Of a stretch of 64,000 nt of DNA, positions 33,570-47,029 are shown piece by piece. Location: NCBI GenBank assembly GCA_030280995.1, contig JASXTE010000011.1:19084103-19148102 (forward strand), given 5' to 3'. Source of the stretch: Hemileia vastatrix (taxonomy: Eukaryota > Basidiomycota > Pucciniomycetes > Pucciniales > Zaghouaniaceae). Both the position numbers and the translations under genes were made by a program. Position 1 is the first letter of the stretch. Every line of letters begins with the position of its first letter. The notes under the pieces were generated by a model. It saw only the letters and a program-made list of their open reading frames with translations, was not told the DNA's origin and made no database searches.

Positions 33570-35898
33570 GTGGTTAGAGGTAGAATGGAACCTTCAGCTA
33601 CTACTTCTAAATTCACTCAGGAGAGGGAAAAGTTGCCTAACTCCACAGTGTTGTTTCCACCTAGGGTTTCAACAATAACTAAGTGCAAGGATGAAAGCTT
33701 GCAATTTTTTGGAATCAATACTCAAAAGTTTTTGAGGAGGTTCAAACAAGCTGCAGAAGTTCATGGAGCATTGGATTATGATATGGTGCACCAATGTTTT
33801 TTTGTTGCTAATGAATGTAAGGACAATATAGAAAAACTGGGTAGTCATGAGAAATCCAATTGGAAGGTGCTAAAAGTGCATATGCTAAAAAGATGGCCTA
33901 AAGTTACTGAGGAAACAAGGTATATGGTTAAGGACATAGATATTTTGGTAAACGAAGTTAAAGCAAAAGGGGGTATCAGAGACTCTAAAGATTTCAAAAA
34001 AAAATTACAGGAGTTTGATCAAGTAGTAGATTATTTGGTCAGTAACAAGGATTTCATTGACACATGTGCATCATTACCTTGGTTTTGTGAGGCATTAGCA
34101 CCTGAGGTTGAAGATTGGGAAAAAAAGCACCTTGATAATGAAGGAAAATTGGTTAGGAAGAAGAATGGGAATTATAAGTACCCAAGATTGGTAGCAGTTG
34201 AAAAAGTGGTGGAAGCTGAAAGGAAGTTGCATTGGGTAGAGCGCCAAGCAGCTAGGGTTTCTTTAGAGGATGTAGAGGTGATAGAGGCTTTTTCTAGTAC
34301 TGGATCATCTTCTTCAGTGCCAACCCCAAAAGCTAAGACAATATCACAGGATTTAAATTCAGTGATGGCTAGGATTGAGGAATTGGAGATGAAGTTGAGT
34401 GAAGCAGCTAAACACAAGCCTAGACTTACTCCTCAACTGTTGAAGTTTTCTTCTATGGTATGCTATTACTGTAATAAAGAAGCCCATACAAGGATGAGAT
34501 GTAATGTGCTTCAGAAGGATAAAGAAGACAAGGTTGTTTTTGAAGATGGTACAACACTAATTTTAGAGGACGGCACAAAACTTGTTATGGATAAGAATTG
34601 AGGGATGTGAGCTAAAGTAATTGATCATATTGATAAGAAATCTATGGAAGTCAAGTCTAGTAAGGGAAACGAGCCTGCAAATAAAAACACAAAAACAGTT
34701 AATTTTGCAGTAACTTGTGCAGTATTGGATTTCAAAGTCAAAGAGGGAGCTGTTTCAGCAACACTTACAACAGTTAAATTGTAAATATTTTCAGCAAAGC
34801 ATAAGAAGATGGCTCCACCAAGCATTAACAGGCCAAGGAGGGCTGGAGCTAGGTACACAAATCCAGAAGACATTGAGGAAGTAGGGTATACTACAAGGTA
34901 GAAAATGCCAGTACCACATGAGGATGAGGAGATGGAAGATGAATTTGGGAATAGAATTGATTTTAATATGGATCTGTGGGTAAAAGACCAACCATTGGAG
35001 GAGCCAGAGAAATTTCAGCAGAGATAAATACCAGCAGAAGGAATTCCTGAAGCTGGGAATAAAACTCCAAAGAATCCACCTGGTAGGGAAAAAGCTGGTG
35101 CAAAGGTGACTAAACCAAAATGGGGGATGCAGCATTGAGTTCATACTTATTTTCCAAAGGCAGCTGAAGATTTGGTTGGGAAATCTTTAAAGACAAAATT
35201 TTCAGTTCCATTGGGGGTGCTAAAAGCAGTAGTGCCAAAGATAGAAAATGGAATAGTAGATAAATTTAGGAAGCAAAGAGTTACTGATTGGGTTGAATAT
35301 GACTTAGAAGAACATTCATTTCAACTAGTTGTGGGATTAAAAATGGTACCACACTATGCAGGACCGTTAGGGTATTTAATGATTACAATTAATGGAAAGC
35401 AGATCAGAGCACTAGTAGATACTGGTTCTCAAATCAATGTAGTTTTGGTAGAGGATGCAGTGGATTTATGGTTTTCAGTTAAAGACAGTGAGGGAACTGT
35501 CTCAGGGATTGGAAGTTGTAGTTTACCAGTTATAGGGGTAGCTGAATATGTCAAGACACAAGTTGCAGGAGCATCTAGAGATTAGGGGGTATCAAAGTTA
35601 GAGATTTGTGATTCTTTAAAAGGTACTTCACAACACAAAAAGAGAGCCACAAACTTGACATTAATTCTCAGTAAAATGGTATTTTAGGGGCACAATATCA
35701 TAAATTTTAAAAAATAATCATGGTTGATTTGGTGGAGAAAAGACATTTTGAAATGAAAGATTTCTAACTTTGATACCCCCTATTTATACTTCTATGTTAC
35801 TATTGGTGTAGTAAATCCAGTTTTAGGAGAACTTTTTTCAATGAATTATTCGGCAACAATAGATTATTGTTTGAATAGAACAATAGAAATTAGGATTA
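33570..35898 (+). pseudogene. gag-protease polyprotein of copy C, with stops and a MITE insertion
   Basis: The first 343 codons are open from MVRGRMEPSATTSKF, with a capsid-like helical region and a zinc knuckle CYYCNKEAHTRMRC near the end of that stretch. The same frame then has stops at 34599-34601, 34608-34610 and 34782-34784, and three more before 35172, but is clearly coding between them. It reopens at 35172 and includes the retropepsin motif IRALVDTGSQINVV. A MITE at 35584-35781 splits the protease, after which the frame resumes as YVTIGVVNPVLGELFS and is cut at 35898. The organisation matches the G1 gag-protease at 936-3316 (GREARALVDSGSQIN), so the two families are relatives. Confidence 0.85.
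35584..35781. mobile_element. Harbinger-like MITE (198 bp) in the protease of copy C
   Basis: The ends are AGGGGGTATCAAAGTTAGA and its exact inverted copy, and the target duplication is ATT (35581-35583, 35782-35784). Removing it restores the protease frame. Its ends share AGGGGGTRTCA with H1 and H2, so a related transposase may move it. Confidence 0.85.
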
Positions 35899-36259
35899 TG
35901 GATTGAAGGTCTGTGCACTCCAGTAGATTTTGGTATAAGTAAGGGAGGATTTTGACAGTTATTAGACATCATTCACTTACTAAAATTCAAAAAAACACTA
36001 CAATACAATTATTAGCATTTAGAAATATATTATAAAGCCGTTATAAATTTATATTATCTTTATATAAGCTATAACTATATTATATTCATCTATTTTGCAC
36101 CACTAGCACGCATTTAAATCCAAGTATTGTGAGTTTTATTTGAGCATAACTATTTTATTAGTCTTCCCCTGAGGTTTAATCACTAAATCATTTATCAATA
36201 AGTAGTAGGACCATAAATAAATACTTTTATATCATACTTAAATACTAGATACACTGACA
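35899..36259 (+). repeat. 5' LTR fragment of copy A
   Basis: From TGGATTGAAGGTCTGTGC to the end CACTGACA it matches the last ~360 bp of the complete LTR at 55537-56712. The first ~800 bp are missing. The sequence right after it (ATTGGGGGTC) is a poor primer-site match and is not called. Confidence 0.85.
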
Positions 36260-36765
36260 ATTGGGGGTCTTTCCTTGATTATTATTCATTTTTAGTATAA
36301 GCCTTGGGACATGATTTTTACTTTAGTATAGCTCAAAATAACCAAATATTTGGGTCTTCTGCATATTATTGGGTCATCATAACTCAGTGATTGCAGAAAA
36401 GAACTCTTATAATAATTGTACTAATTTTTTATAATAAAAATTAGGTATTTACAGTAGTAACTGTACCCAATATAAACCCAATTTCACTTGGTATTTGGTC
36501 ACCAATATAAACCCAATTAAACTGGTATTTGGTTAAATCTTGGTAAGCTATTTATTCACCCTTATAAAGGTCTAGTTAAACTTATTATTTTATTTTTAAC
36601 AGATTTTTTTGAATTTTTATTACATTTTATTTAAATAAATAAAGATTTAAATTTAGGGTAAGCTCCAGTGCTTTTTATTAGTAATAATATTGCTAATAAT
36701 TTTAATCAACTGATTCCAATAGGTCTTCCTTTCTGTAGACGTAATATATTGTTAATTTTATCAAT
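36260..36765 (+). other. untranslated leader of copy A
   Basis: AT-rich sequence between the LTR end and the gag start; it contains three partial repeats of AATATAAACCCAATT / TGGTATTTGGT near 36470-36535. No gene. Confidence 0.5.
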
Positions 36766-38410
36766 ATGAGTGCTCCCCAGGACAATGTAAGTTTACAGCC
36801 TTCTTATAATACCAGGTCTAAAGCTAAAAAAAACATTGCTCCAGGACATAATCATGGAGGGTCAGTCATACCCCCAGGCGGAGCAAATGAGCATAGAGGA
36901 AAAGGACGCCCTCTTAAAAAATATTTCCCATCTGGCAAAACAGGTATTGAAGTTGGAGGAATCAAAATCCCTCATGCTCAAGGAGGTAGAGCAATTACAA
37001 AACAATTGCAAGGTAGGATTTCAGAAGATGAACCAATCATTGGCAGATCTAAAGGGAGGCCAACCAAGTCAGCAACCCCCTACCCCAGGAGGGTCACATC
37101 ACTCCCAGGAGAAAATCCTGGTAGACAAATGGAAGTGGGATCGGTTCCATCAACAATGGTCCAGTCACAACTGCAACAAGGATCCTCCTCATCAGACTTC
37201 CTCACTTCACCCCTACAAGGGAAAACAAAGGCGCCAAAAATCAGGGCTCACACAAATCCTGTGATAAGTAGATTACCCTCTCAGATTGAACACAATACTG
37301 ATAATTAAAATGTAGGTAATATTATTGATGTCAAATCTGTGCAGAAAATAGAGGAGGACTTAAGAAATTTAGGTTTTAGTGTAGATACACCTGACTTGTC
37401 TTTTGTCAATAATAACAGTAGTATTTATAATACAGTTAATCCTCAGTTGCCACCACTTATTAGTGAGATGAGAAGTTCACAAGAGAGTGAAAGAATCTAG
37501 AAGGAAGACATGGAGTATTTTAAAAATAATCCAACTGTCCATAGAATTGTTTCAGCATTGTGGAATAGAATAACTGATTGTGAGGAACAGACAGTTAAGC
37601 TCACAAGTGATACAATTTCATCCTTAACATTAAATATTTCTTAACTGGCAACACGTAATAAAGAATTAGAGAAGGAACATTTGTCTCTAACTCTTAAATA
37701 TGATTCATTGAGTAGTAAATATAATGAACTTTCAAACAAATTCTGTGAGTTGGAAAAATTGTATGAAACACATTTATTGAAAACTGAATCAAGAACTAAG
37801 TTATCTTTTGCCCAGACAAATCAAAGTGTCTCTGAGTTGCTACAAAGATTAACTAAAGTTGATATTGAAACTGCAAATCTACAAATGAACCAGGATAATC
37901 ATAAGTATACTCAATATATTAATAATCCTTTCACTGGAAAAAGTGAATCTCATTCCTTCCCTATACAACCACAATTAAAACCATCTGGTGGTAGTGACAA
38001 ATCTGAAAATGTAAGTCACAAATCCGTACAGGAGGAAATACAAGAACATTTATCAAGAGTAAATGAGTTGTTGAATTTAACTAAGATTAGTGAAATAAAT
38101 TCAATCAGAATAACTGGCCTAAGATAGATCAGTACCCAACTTATGATGGGGAAGCCAGCTCTGATTGGCAACATTTTATCTAAAGAATTGACAACTTAAA
38201 ATTCTCATATAAATTACCAGATGAAGATATAACATCAAAATTGATCTCTTTATTTAAGGATGTTGCTTTATTATGGTTTGAAGCTGTTTCAAATGAGGGT
38301 AAAGATTACTCTTGGGCTGAATAGAAACAACTAATTGAAAAACAATTTGAAGGTTCTAAATTCAGACTCACTCAGAAGAGACTTTATGAGAAAACTAGGT
38401 ATAATCCATT
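36766..38410 (+). pseudogene. gag of copy A, 5' part
   Basis: Starts MSAPQDNVSLQPSYNTRSK. At the A run 36827-36833 the plausible reading moves one frame to a coiled-coil-like stretch (ISHLAKQVLKLEESKSLMLK) that is open to 37264, while the first frame also stays open to 37308. Further on are LRNLGFSVDTPDLSFVNN, stops near 37498 and 37641, a second coiled coil (SSKYNELSNKFCELEKLYET), a stop at 38125, and, after a frameshift, a capsid-like core YDGEASSDWQHF and LPDEDITSKLISLFKDVALL. It is cut at 38410 by the CMC element and resumes at 47743. Gag packages the element's RNA. Confidence 0.75.
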
Positions 38411-38989
38411 CACCACGGGAAATCTAGGTGTGAATTGCTCGCAATACCCTCTCTTGAAATTTAGAGTGTCCCTTAAATATGCCTGGTTTATGAATACTTT
38501 ATAAACATAAGTAAATTAGAGTTAGATTTACATTTATTCTCAGATTGATTATAGACAGAATATCAACTGATTCCAAATTATGCACAAGTTGATCCTCCAG
38601 AACTTGATTTTGGTCCTCTGATGAGAACAAATTGAGCACAAATTGATCTAACCTAAGCTTATGCATATATAATAATTCAGGATACTTGCTCTATTAAATT
38701 TGATAATAACATAAAATATTGATGAATTTATATAAAAAAATTATTATGTAAGATATTAAATTATAAATTTAGGCATCATAGGAGGGCACGTAATAGAACT
38801 TAATTATACTATGTGACACCTTAATACTGTATCACGCAGTTTGAAACATTTAAAACAAAATGAGTCATGATGGGCAATGAAATTGCTTGGACAGACTGTT
38901 TCAAAATTAATACTGACCATAATACACAAGTATGAAACCTTGGCATCTATCCAATAAAAGATTTTCCTTCTGATAAATGGATTTTTCTT

Positions 38990-40400
38990 AGTTACTACCT
39001 GCTAAAAAGTGTCATTCTGAGGTTTTTCTGACCTTCAGGGGGGTAATTTGGCCACATCACACTACTTCTATTTCCATGATTGACCAAAACATCATCCTCA
39101 TTCCCATCTAAAGAGTTGATCTCATCTGACTGTGGCTGATCAAAGGGATCCACCACAAGTTTAGCCATAATTTTGGTGAACACTTTTTTGATGGATAGTG
39201 ACTAACTGGTGCTTTACGAAATTGTCCACCTCAAGTTAGGATAAGCTTCAGGAGGATAAATTTATTATGAATACCAAATTAACTGAAGAATACTTTTGCC
39301 CTAGCTACTCTGCATCATAAAAGTGTCCAACTGAGGTTTAGCCATAATTCAGGTAGACACTTTTGGAAAGGCACAGTCTGATGGGTTTAATATCTATATA
39401 TGGCAATAAGTATCAGTTTTTTATCAACATGGAACTAGAATTAATTTAATATGGCCACAGTGTCCACCTGAAGTTTGGCCAAAATACAGGTGGAAATTTT
39501 TATGAAGATTACTTGATGAAATGAAGAAGACTTGCAATTACTTTCCATCATAAAATTTTCAAACTTAAGTTTATCAAAAATTGTGGTGACACTTTTTCCA
39601 GATCCAGTCATATGGGATCAACTCTCTATATGGCAATGAGAATCAATTTTTAGTCAATCATGGCATTAGAAGTAATTTTATATGGAAAAACTTTCCACCT
39701 GATTTTTGGCCAAAAATAAGTTGGAAATGTTTATGAGGAATACTAGATTAACTAAAGAAGACTTGCACCCTACTACTGTCCATCATAAAAGTGTCCACCA
39801 GAAGAGTTCTCAAAGTTGTGGTTGACACCTTTGGCCTTGTCCAGCCATATGGGATCAATTCTGCATATGGAAATGAGCATTTAATTTGGTCAATCATGGT
39901 ACTAGAAGTAATTTGATATAGATAAAGTGTCCAACTAAATATTGAAAAAAAATCAGTTAAAAACTTCATTTAGTTTTTCAAAAAATCAAATTAAGTAAAA
40001 TTTTATTCCTGATGATGCCCATTTTATCCAACACCTCTTCTGAGCCTTGAAAGTAGGCATTTAGCTTGAATTTTAAATTTCATATTAAATCCATATTATT
40101 CAACCTATTTCTTTTTATCCCTTTTTTTTCTTTTAGATATCAATTAATTTTATGTAAAACAAATCATTTTCATAATTTTTTACCTGTATTTAATAGAATT
40201 ATTAAAGGTTTAACATCACCCTGTAAGCATTTGGCACATGTTTTTTTGCTATACTAATAAAAATAATAATATACTGGTAACAAAAAATTGATCAAATGAT
40301 AAAATATTAATAAAACAGAAAGATCAAATACCAGTGGATATGTTTTAAAAAAATACCAGTTGCACTGAAGAAGAGCTGCACCCTAGATACTCACCATCAA
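38990..40400. repeat. degenerate units at the left of the palindromic array
   Basis: Imperfect palindromes related to the main motif lie at about 39319-39364 (GTGTCCAACTGAGG..CAGGTAGACAC), 39470 and 39785-39830. They are followed by the same TGGGATCAATTCTCTATATGG-like segment as the main units. They look like older, diverged members of the array. Confidence 0.65.
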
Positions 40401-43400
40401 AAAAGTGTCCAGCACAAGTTCGGCCGAACTTGTGCTGGACACTTTTGGTCAGTTGCAGTCATATGAGATCAATTCTTGCTATGGCAATGAAAAAAAAATT
40501 TTGCATAAAAAACTTCACTAGAAGTATTTTTACATAGCCAAATTTCTACCTAGATTTCATCCAAACCACAGGTGCACAATTTTTTATCTTTGAAAAAAAG
40601 TCAATTTAGTACAATTTATCCCTGATGGCTCTCATTCGCTTCAACACCTCTACTGGCCTTTGATAGTAGGAATATTACTTGTATTTCTTTTTTCATATTT
40701 GATCCCTTTAAATTAATTTTTTATTCCTAATATTGCTTTTGGATATCAATTAATAATTTTTAAAATAAACTATTTTCATATTTTTATACATTTATTTAAT
40801 AATATTATAAATGGCATAACATCACCTGGTATGCATTTGGTTCATGAGTTTTTCTAAACTTATAAAATTAATAATATAATGGCAACCAAAAATTAATCAA
40901 ATGATATTAATGAGTGAGGAACAAATATAAAATACCAGTAGACATGTTTGTATGAAATACTAGATGAACTGAAGAAAAATTCTACCCTAGCTACTCTCCA
41001 TTATAAAAGTGTCCAGCACAAGTTCGGCCGAACTTGTGCTGGACACTTATGGTCAGGTGCAGTCAGATGGGAGCAATTCTCTCTATGGAAATGAAGATAA
41101 ATTTTTGATATAAAATTACACTAGAAGTAGTTTGATATGGCAAAATTTTCATGCTGAAGTTTTGGTAAAGCTCAAGTGGATTTTTTTTTTTTTTACAAAA
41201 AAGAAAATTTAGTGCAAGTTTAGCCCTGATTGTTCTGATTTAATTCAACATCTCTTTTTTCTGTTTATGGCAGGAATTTAACTTGGATTTTAATTTTCAT
41301 CTTTGATTTCTTTTATTTTACTTTATTCCTCTCATATTGCTTTTGGATAGAAGTTTATTTTTTGTAAAATAAATCATTTTCATATTTTTTTACCTTTATT
41401 TAATAATATTATAAAAGGTGTAACATCACCCAGTATTCATTTGGCACACAATTTTTTGCTACACTGATAATATTAATAATATAATGGCGACAAAAAATTA
41501 ATCAATTGATAAATATGAGTGAGGCACAAAGATTTAATAACAGTGGAAATGTTTATAAGAAATTTCAGATGATTAAAAATGACTTGCACCCTGGCTACTC
41601 TTCATGATAAAAGTGTCTAGCACAAGTTTGGCCAAACTTGTGCTGGACACTTTTGGTTGCATGCTGTCAGACGCAATCAATTCTTTTTATGGAAATGAGA
41701 CTGAATTATCACTCCATCATTGCACTGAAAGTAGTTTTATATAGACAAATTGTCCCCTGGAAGTATTTCCAAACCTAAGGTAGACAATTTTCTCCTTTGG
41801 TAAAAAGTAAATTTGATCCATGTTAATCTATGATGGTGCCCATTTTTTCTGAAGCCTCTACTGGCTCATGATAGCAGAAATTATACTTAATATCTTTATT
41901 TCATGTTTGATCTCTTTAATTTTAATCTTACCCTTTTATTTGTCCTTTAGCTTTTAAATATCAATTTAATTTTGGTAAAACTAATAACTTTCACATTTTT
42001 TTATATTTATTATATTATATTATTAAAGTTGTAAAATCATCCAGTGTACATTCATTACACATTTTTTGCTATACTAAAAACATTAATAATATAATGGTGA
42101 CTAAAAAATAATCAAATAATAAATATGGATGACACAGAAAGATCAAATACCCATAGACATTTTTGAAATGAATATAAGATTAACTAAAGAAGACTTGCAC
42201 CTTAGCTACTCTCCATCATAAAAGTGTCCAGCACAATTTCAGCTGAACTTGTGCTGGACACTTTTGTGTGCATGCAGTCAGATGGGATAAATTTACTCAA
42301 TGGAAGTTAAAATGAATTTTTGCTCAATCATTGCACAAGAAGTAGCTTTATACTGCTATACTATCCTCCTGATTTTTTGGAAAACATCAGGTGGACACTT
42401 TTATTAATTTTAAAAAAAAGAAAAAATATTCCAAATCTAGAACTGGTGGTGCAAATTTGGTCTGAAAAATCAAATTATCTTTGATGGCAGAAATTTTATT
42501 TGAATGTTTAATTTCATATTTAATCACTTTTATTTTACTTTTTTATTCCTGTTTTTGCTTTCAAATATCAATTTATTTATTGTAAAACTAATAATTTTCA
42601 TATTTTTTTTACTTTTATTTAATAAGATTATGAAAGATGTAGCATCTCCCAGTATGAATTTGGCTTACAAATTTTTTCAATACTAATAAGATTAATATTA
42701 TAATGGTGAAAAACAATGAATCAAATGATAAATATGAATGACACGGAAAGATCATATACAAGTGGATTTATTTATAAGGAATACCTGATGAACTGAAGAA
42801 GACCTGCACCCTAGATACTCACCATCATAAAAGTGTCCAGAATAAGTTCGGCTGAACTTGTGCTGGACACTTTTGGTTGCATGAAGTCAGATGGGATAAA
42901 TTTACTCTATGGAAATGAAAATGACATTTTGCTCAATCATTGCACAATAAGTAGTTTGATATTGCCAAAATGTCCTCCTGATGAATTCTCAAAACTCATC
43001 AGGACACTTTCTTTGGTTTAAAAAAAAAGAAAATATAGTGCAAGTTTAGCCCTGGTGGTGCACATTTGATCTAACACCTCTAATTGTTATTGATAGTGGG
43101 AATTTTCCTTAGATTTTTTTTTCTTATTTTATCCCTTTTATTTTACTTTTTTATTGCTCATATTGCTTTGGATATCAATTTTTAATTTTTAAAATAAATA
43201 ATTTTCATACTCTTATACCTTTATTTAATAATATATGATTAAAGGTGGAACACCACCTGGTATGCATTTTTCACACAAGTTATTACTATAGTAATAACGT
43301 TAACAATATAATGATGACAAAAAATTAATCAAATGGTAAATTTAAATGACACAGAAAGATCAAATTCCAGTGGAAATGTTTATAAGAAATCCCTTTTGAG

Positions 43401-45918
43401 TTTAAGAAGATTTGCTGTATGCCTACTCTCAATTATAAAAGTGTCCAGCACAAGTTTGGCCGAACTTGTGCTGGACACTTTTGGTTGCATGAAGTCATAT
43501 GAGATAAATTCTCTCTATGGCAATAAAAATGATATTTCACTCAATTATTGAAGTAAAGAATGTTTAATATTGTAAAATTGTCCCCTGGAAGTCTGCCCAA
43601 ACCTCAGTTCAAAATCTGTTAGCTATACATAAAAGTAAGTTTAGACCAAGTCTTGACCTACGGGTCCCCAACTGTCCCAACACCACTTCTGGCTCTTGAT
43701 AGTAAGAATTTTACTTGTATTTTTTATTTCGTATTTGATCCCATTTGTTTTCATTTTACTTTTCTATTACTCTTTTTAATTTTAAATATCAATTTATTTT
43801 TTTAAAAACTAAACATATTCATATTTTTTTAACTTTATATAATAATATTATTAAAGTTGTAACATCACCAGTTTTGCATTTGGCATGCAGGTTTTTGCTA
43901 TACTAGAAACATTAATAATATATATGGTGACAAAAAATTAATTATAAGATAAATATGAATGATAAAAAAAAGTTAAAAACCCAATAGAAATGTGAAAAAC
44001 AAAAAACTGATGTACTGAGAAACACTTCCACCCTAGCTACTCTCCATCATAAAAGTGTCCAGCACAAGTTTGGCCAAACTTGTGCTGGACACTTTTGTTC
44101 AGGTGCAGTTAGATGGGATCAATTCTCTCTGCAGAAATTAAATTAAAAAAATGCTAAATAATTACATTAGAAGTAGTTTGGTATGGCTGAATTATCCACT
44201 TTGAGTTTTTCCAAACCTCAGGTGAAAAATTTTTTATCTTTAAAAAAAATTAAATTTTATCAAATTTAGCCCTGATGGCACCCATTTGTTTCAACACGTC
44301 TACTGGCTCTTGAAGGCAGGAACTTTTCTTGAATTTTACTTTTTCATATTTGATCTCTTTTACTTTACTTTTTTATCACTCATGTTACATTTGGATATTA
44401 ATTTATAATTTTGGAAAAGAAATCATTTTCATATTTTTTTAACATTTTTTAATAATATTATAAAAGGTGTAATATAACATGGCATGCATTTGGCGCACAA
44501 GTTTTTTCTGTACTAATAAAATTAATAAAATTCTAATGACAAAAAATTAATGAGATAATAAAATATGAATAACACAGAAAGATCAAATACCATTTGACAT
44601 GTTTTAAAAAAATAACATTTTCACTGAATAAGATCTGCACCCTAGCTACTCTCTATCATAAAAGTGTCCAGCACAAGTTCGGCCGAACTTGTGCTGGACA
44701 CTTTTGGTCAGGTGCAGTCAGATGGGATCAATTCTCTCTATGGAAATGAAAAAAATTATTTGATAAGAAACTTCACTAGATGTAGTTTGATATAGCTGAA
44801 TTAACCACCTAGAGTTCATCCAAACCACAGGTACACAATTTTTTATCGTTAAAAAACAATCAATAAGTACAATTTATCCCTGACGGCTCTCATTTTCTTC
44901 AACATCTCTACTGGCCTTTGATATTAGCAATAATACTTGGAGTTTATTTTTCATGTTTGATTGCTTTAAATTAATTTTTTATTCCTCATACTGCTCTTGG
45001 ATATCAATTAATAAATTTTAAAAGAAATTATTTTAATATTTTTATACATTTTTTTAATTATATTATAAAAGGTGTAACATCACTCAGTATGCATTTGGCA
45101 CACATTTTTTTGCTATACTTATATAATTAATAATATAATTAAGACAAAAAATTAATCAAACAATATGTATGAGTGAGGCACAAAGATAAAATACCAGTAG
45201 ACATGTTTGTAAGAAATATCAGATGAACTGAAGAAAAATTCTACCCCAGCCGCTCTCCATCATAGAAGTGTCCAGCACAAGTTCGGCCGAACTTGTGCTG
45301 GACACTTTTGGTCATGTGCAGTCAGATGGGATCAATTCTCTGTATGGCAACAAAAAATTTGTTTATCAAATTTCACTAGAAGTAGTTTGGTTTAGCTGAA
45401 TCATCCACCTGCTGTTCTGCCCAATATCAGGTTTATAATTTTTTATCTTTAAAGAAAAGGTCACTTATTACAATTAAGCCCTGATGGCTCCCATTTGCTT
45501 TAACACCTCTACTGGCTCTTGATAGCAGGAATTTTACCAGTATTTTTTTCATATTTTAACTCTTTGACTTTTATTTTACTCTTTTATTCCTCTTTTTACT
45601 TTTAAATTTCTATTTACTTTTTGTAAAACTAATCCTTTACATATTTATTTACGTCTATTTTAAAAAATTATTGAAGGTATAACTTCACATGGTATGCATT
45701 TGGCACACAAGTTTTTGCTATACTAATAACATTAATAATATAATGGTGATAAAATATTAATCGGATGATAAATATGAAAGATACAGACTGATCAAATACC
45801 AGTAGACATGTTTATGAGAAATACAAGATGAACGAACTGAAGAAAATTTCCACCCAAGCTACTCTCCATCATAAAAGTGTCCAGCACAAGTTCAGCCGAA
45901 CTTGTGCTGGACACTTTT
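40401..45918. repeat. tandem array, ten units of about 608 bp, each with a ~46-bp palindrome
   Basis: Palindromes of the form GTCCAGCACAAGTTCGGCC plus its inverse are centred at 40423, 41027, 41631, 42242, 42851, 43459, 44073, 44682, 45286 and 45895, a spacing of 604-614 bp. Several are perfect over 46 bp. In two units (41609-41654 and 44051-44096) both arms changed together (TTTGGCCAAA for TTCGGCCGAA). Each unit also has a weaker inverted repeat about 125 bp further on (clear at 42971-43010, CCTGATGA..TCATCAGG), T-rich tracts, and conserved lines such as AAAAGGTGTAACATCACC. No coding frame. Confidence 0.92.
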
Positions 45919-47029
45919 AGTCACGTGCAGTCAGATGGGATCAATTCTCTATATGGCAACAAAAAAACATTTTTTTATTAAACTTCACTACAAGCAGTTT
46001 TGTTTAGCTGAATCATACACCTGTTGTTCTTCCCAATCTCAGGTGTATAATTTTTTATCTTTAAAAAAAAGGTCACTTATTACAATTTAGCCCTGATGGC
46101 TCCCATTTTTTTCAACACTTCTACTGGCTCTTGAGAGCAAGAATTTTACTAGTATCTTGTTTTTCATAATTGATCTCTTTGAGATTAATTTTACCTTTTT
46201 ATCCCTCATATTGCTTTTGTATATCAATTTATTTTTTGTAAAACAAATCATTTTCATATTTTTTTACCTTTATTTAATAATATTATAAAAGGTGTAACAT
46301 CACCCGGTATGCTTTTGGCAAACGAGTTTTTCCTATACTTATAATATTAATAACATAATGGTGACAAAAATCAATCAAATGATAAATATGAGTGAGGCAC
46401 AAAGGTCAAATACCAATTAATCAATAGTTCTTTTTAATATTATAAATTTTTTGATTAAATAAAATGGTAATAATGAATTATATTTTTCATCCACAATTCC
46501 ACTCTAATGATTCCCACTGCACAAAAAGGGTTCACTTGGTCCTTTCTTTACTGCTTGTGCATATATTTTATTGCCCACAGTACTACAATTTTTTGTAGTG
46601 ATTATCCCACATCTGATTCAGGAATATTTTTAAACAATATAAGTTTTTTTTACAAAAGACCTTATCATATCCAATATCCCACAAAAAATACAACCTGTTT
46701 TTGTATTAAAGCCCGTTAATTATTAAGAAATTGTTAAAATAATTAGATTAGACCCTGGCACAGCTAGATCCATACCAACCAACCTAAAGTCTTTTCAATA
46801 TTGAAAACAATTAAATAAAATTATGATATCATACTAAATTATGGGCACCAACCATAATACATCACTTCTCATTTGCTCTGCTACAAAATGAGTGCATGTA
46901 GCATTTTTCTAACTTTGGACTGTTTTTCCTCCTTCCCTCACACCTTTAGTCCAGAATGAAAATTTAGTATGAGTTTTGGTCAAAATGGTTTGCCAGTGTT
47001 ATCTGTATGCAATATGAATTCATATTGCA

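Larger units (their letters stand above)
28154..35898 (+). mobile_element. Ty3/gypsy element, family G3, copy C, truncated in pol
   Basis: The 5' LTR, primer site, gag and aspartic protease are present in order on the plus strand. The protease/pol frame is cut at 35898/35899 where the LTR fragment of copy A starts. Nested within it are a LINE, a solo LTR inside the LINE, and a 198-bp MITE in the protease region. A related LTR is split over 58745-60026 and 60794-60905. Confidence 0.82.

Noticed and set aside
36836..38127. Host coiled-coil gene
   Set aside because: Position after the LTR and before the gag core and zinc knuckle makes it part of the chromovirus gag.
40401..45918. CRISPR-like array or series of terminators
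   Set aside because: The sequence between the palindromes is itself repeated (a ~608-bp unit), not unique spacers, and the setting is a eukaryotic transposon. The palindromes are perfect DNA symmetries and not hairpin-plus-U-tract terminators.
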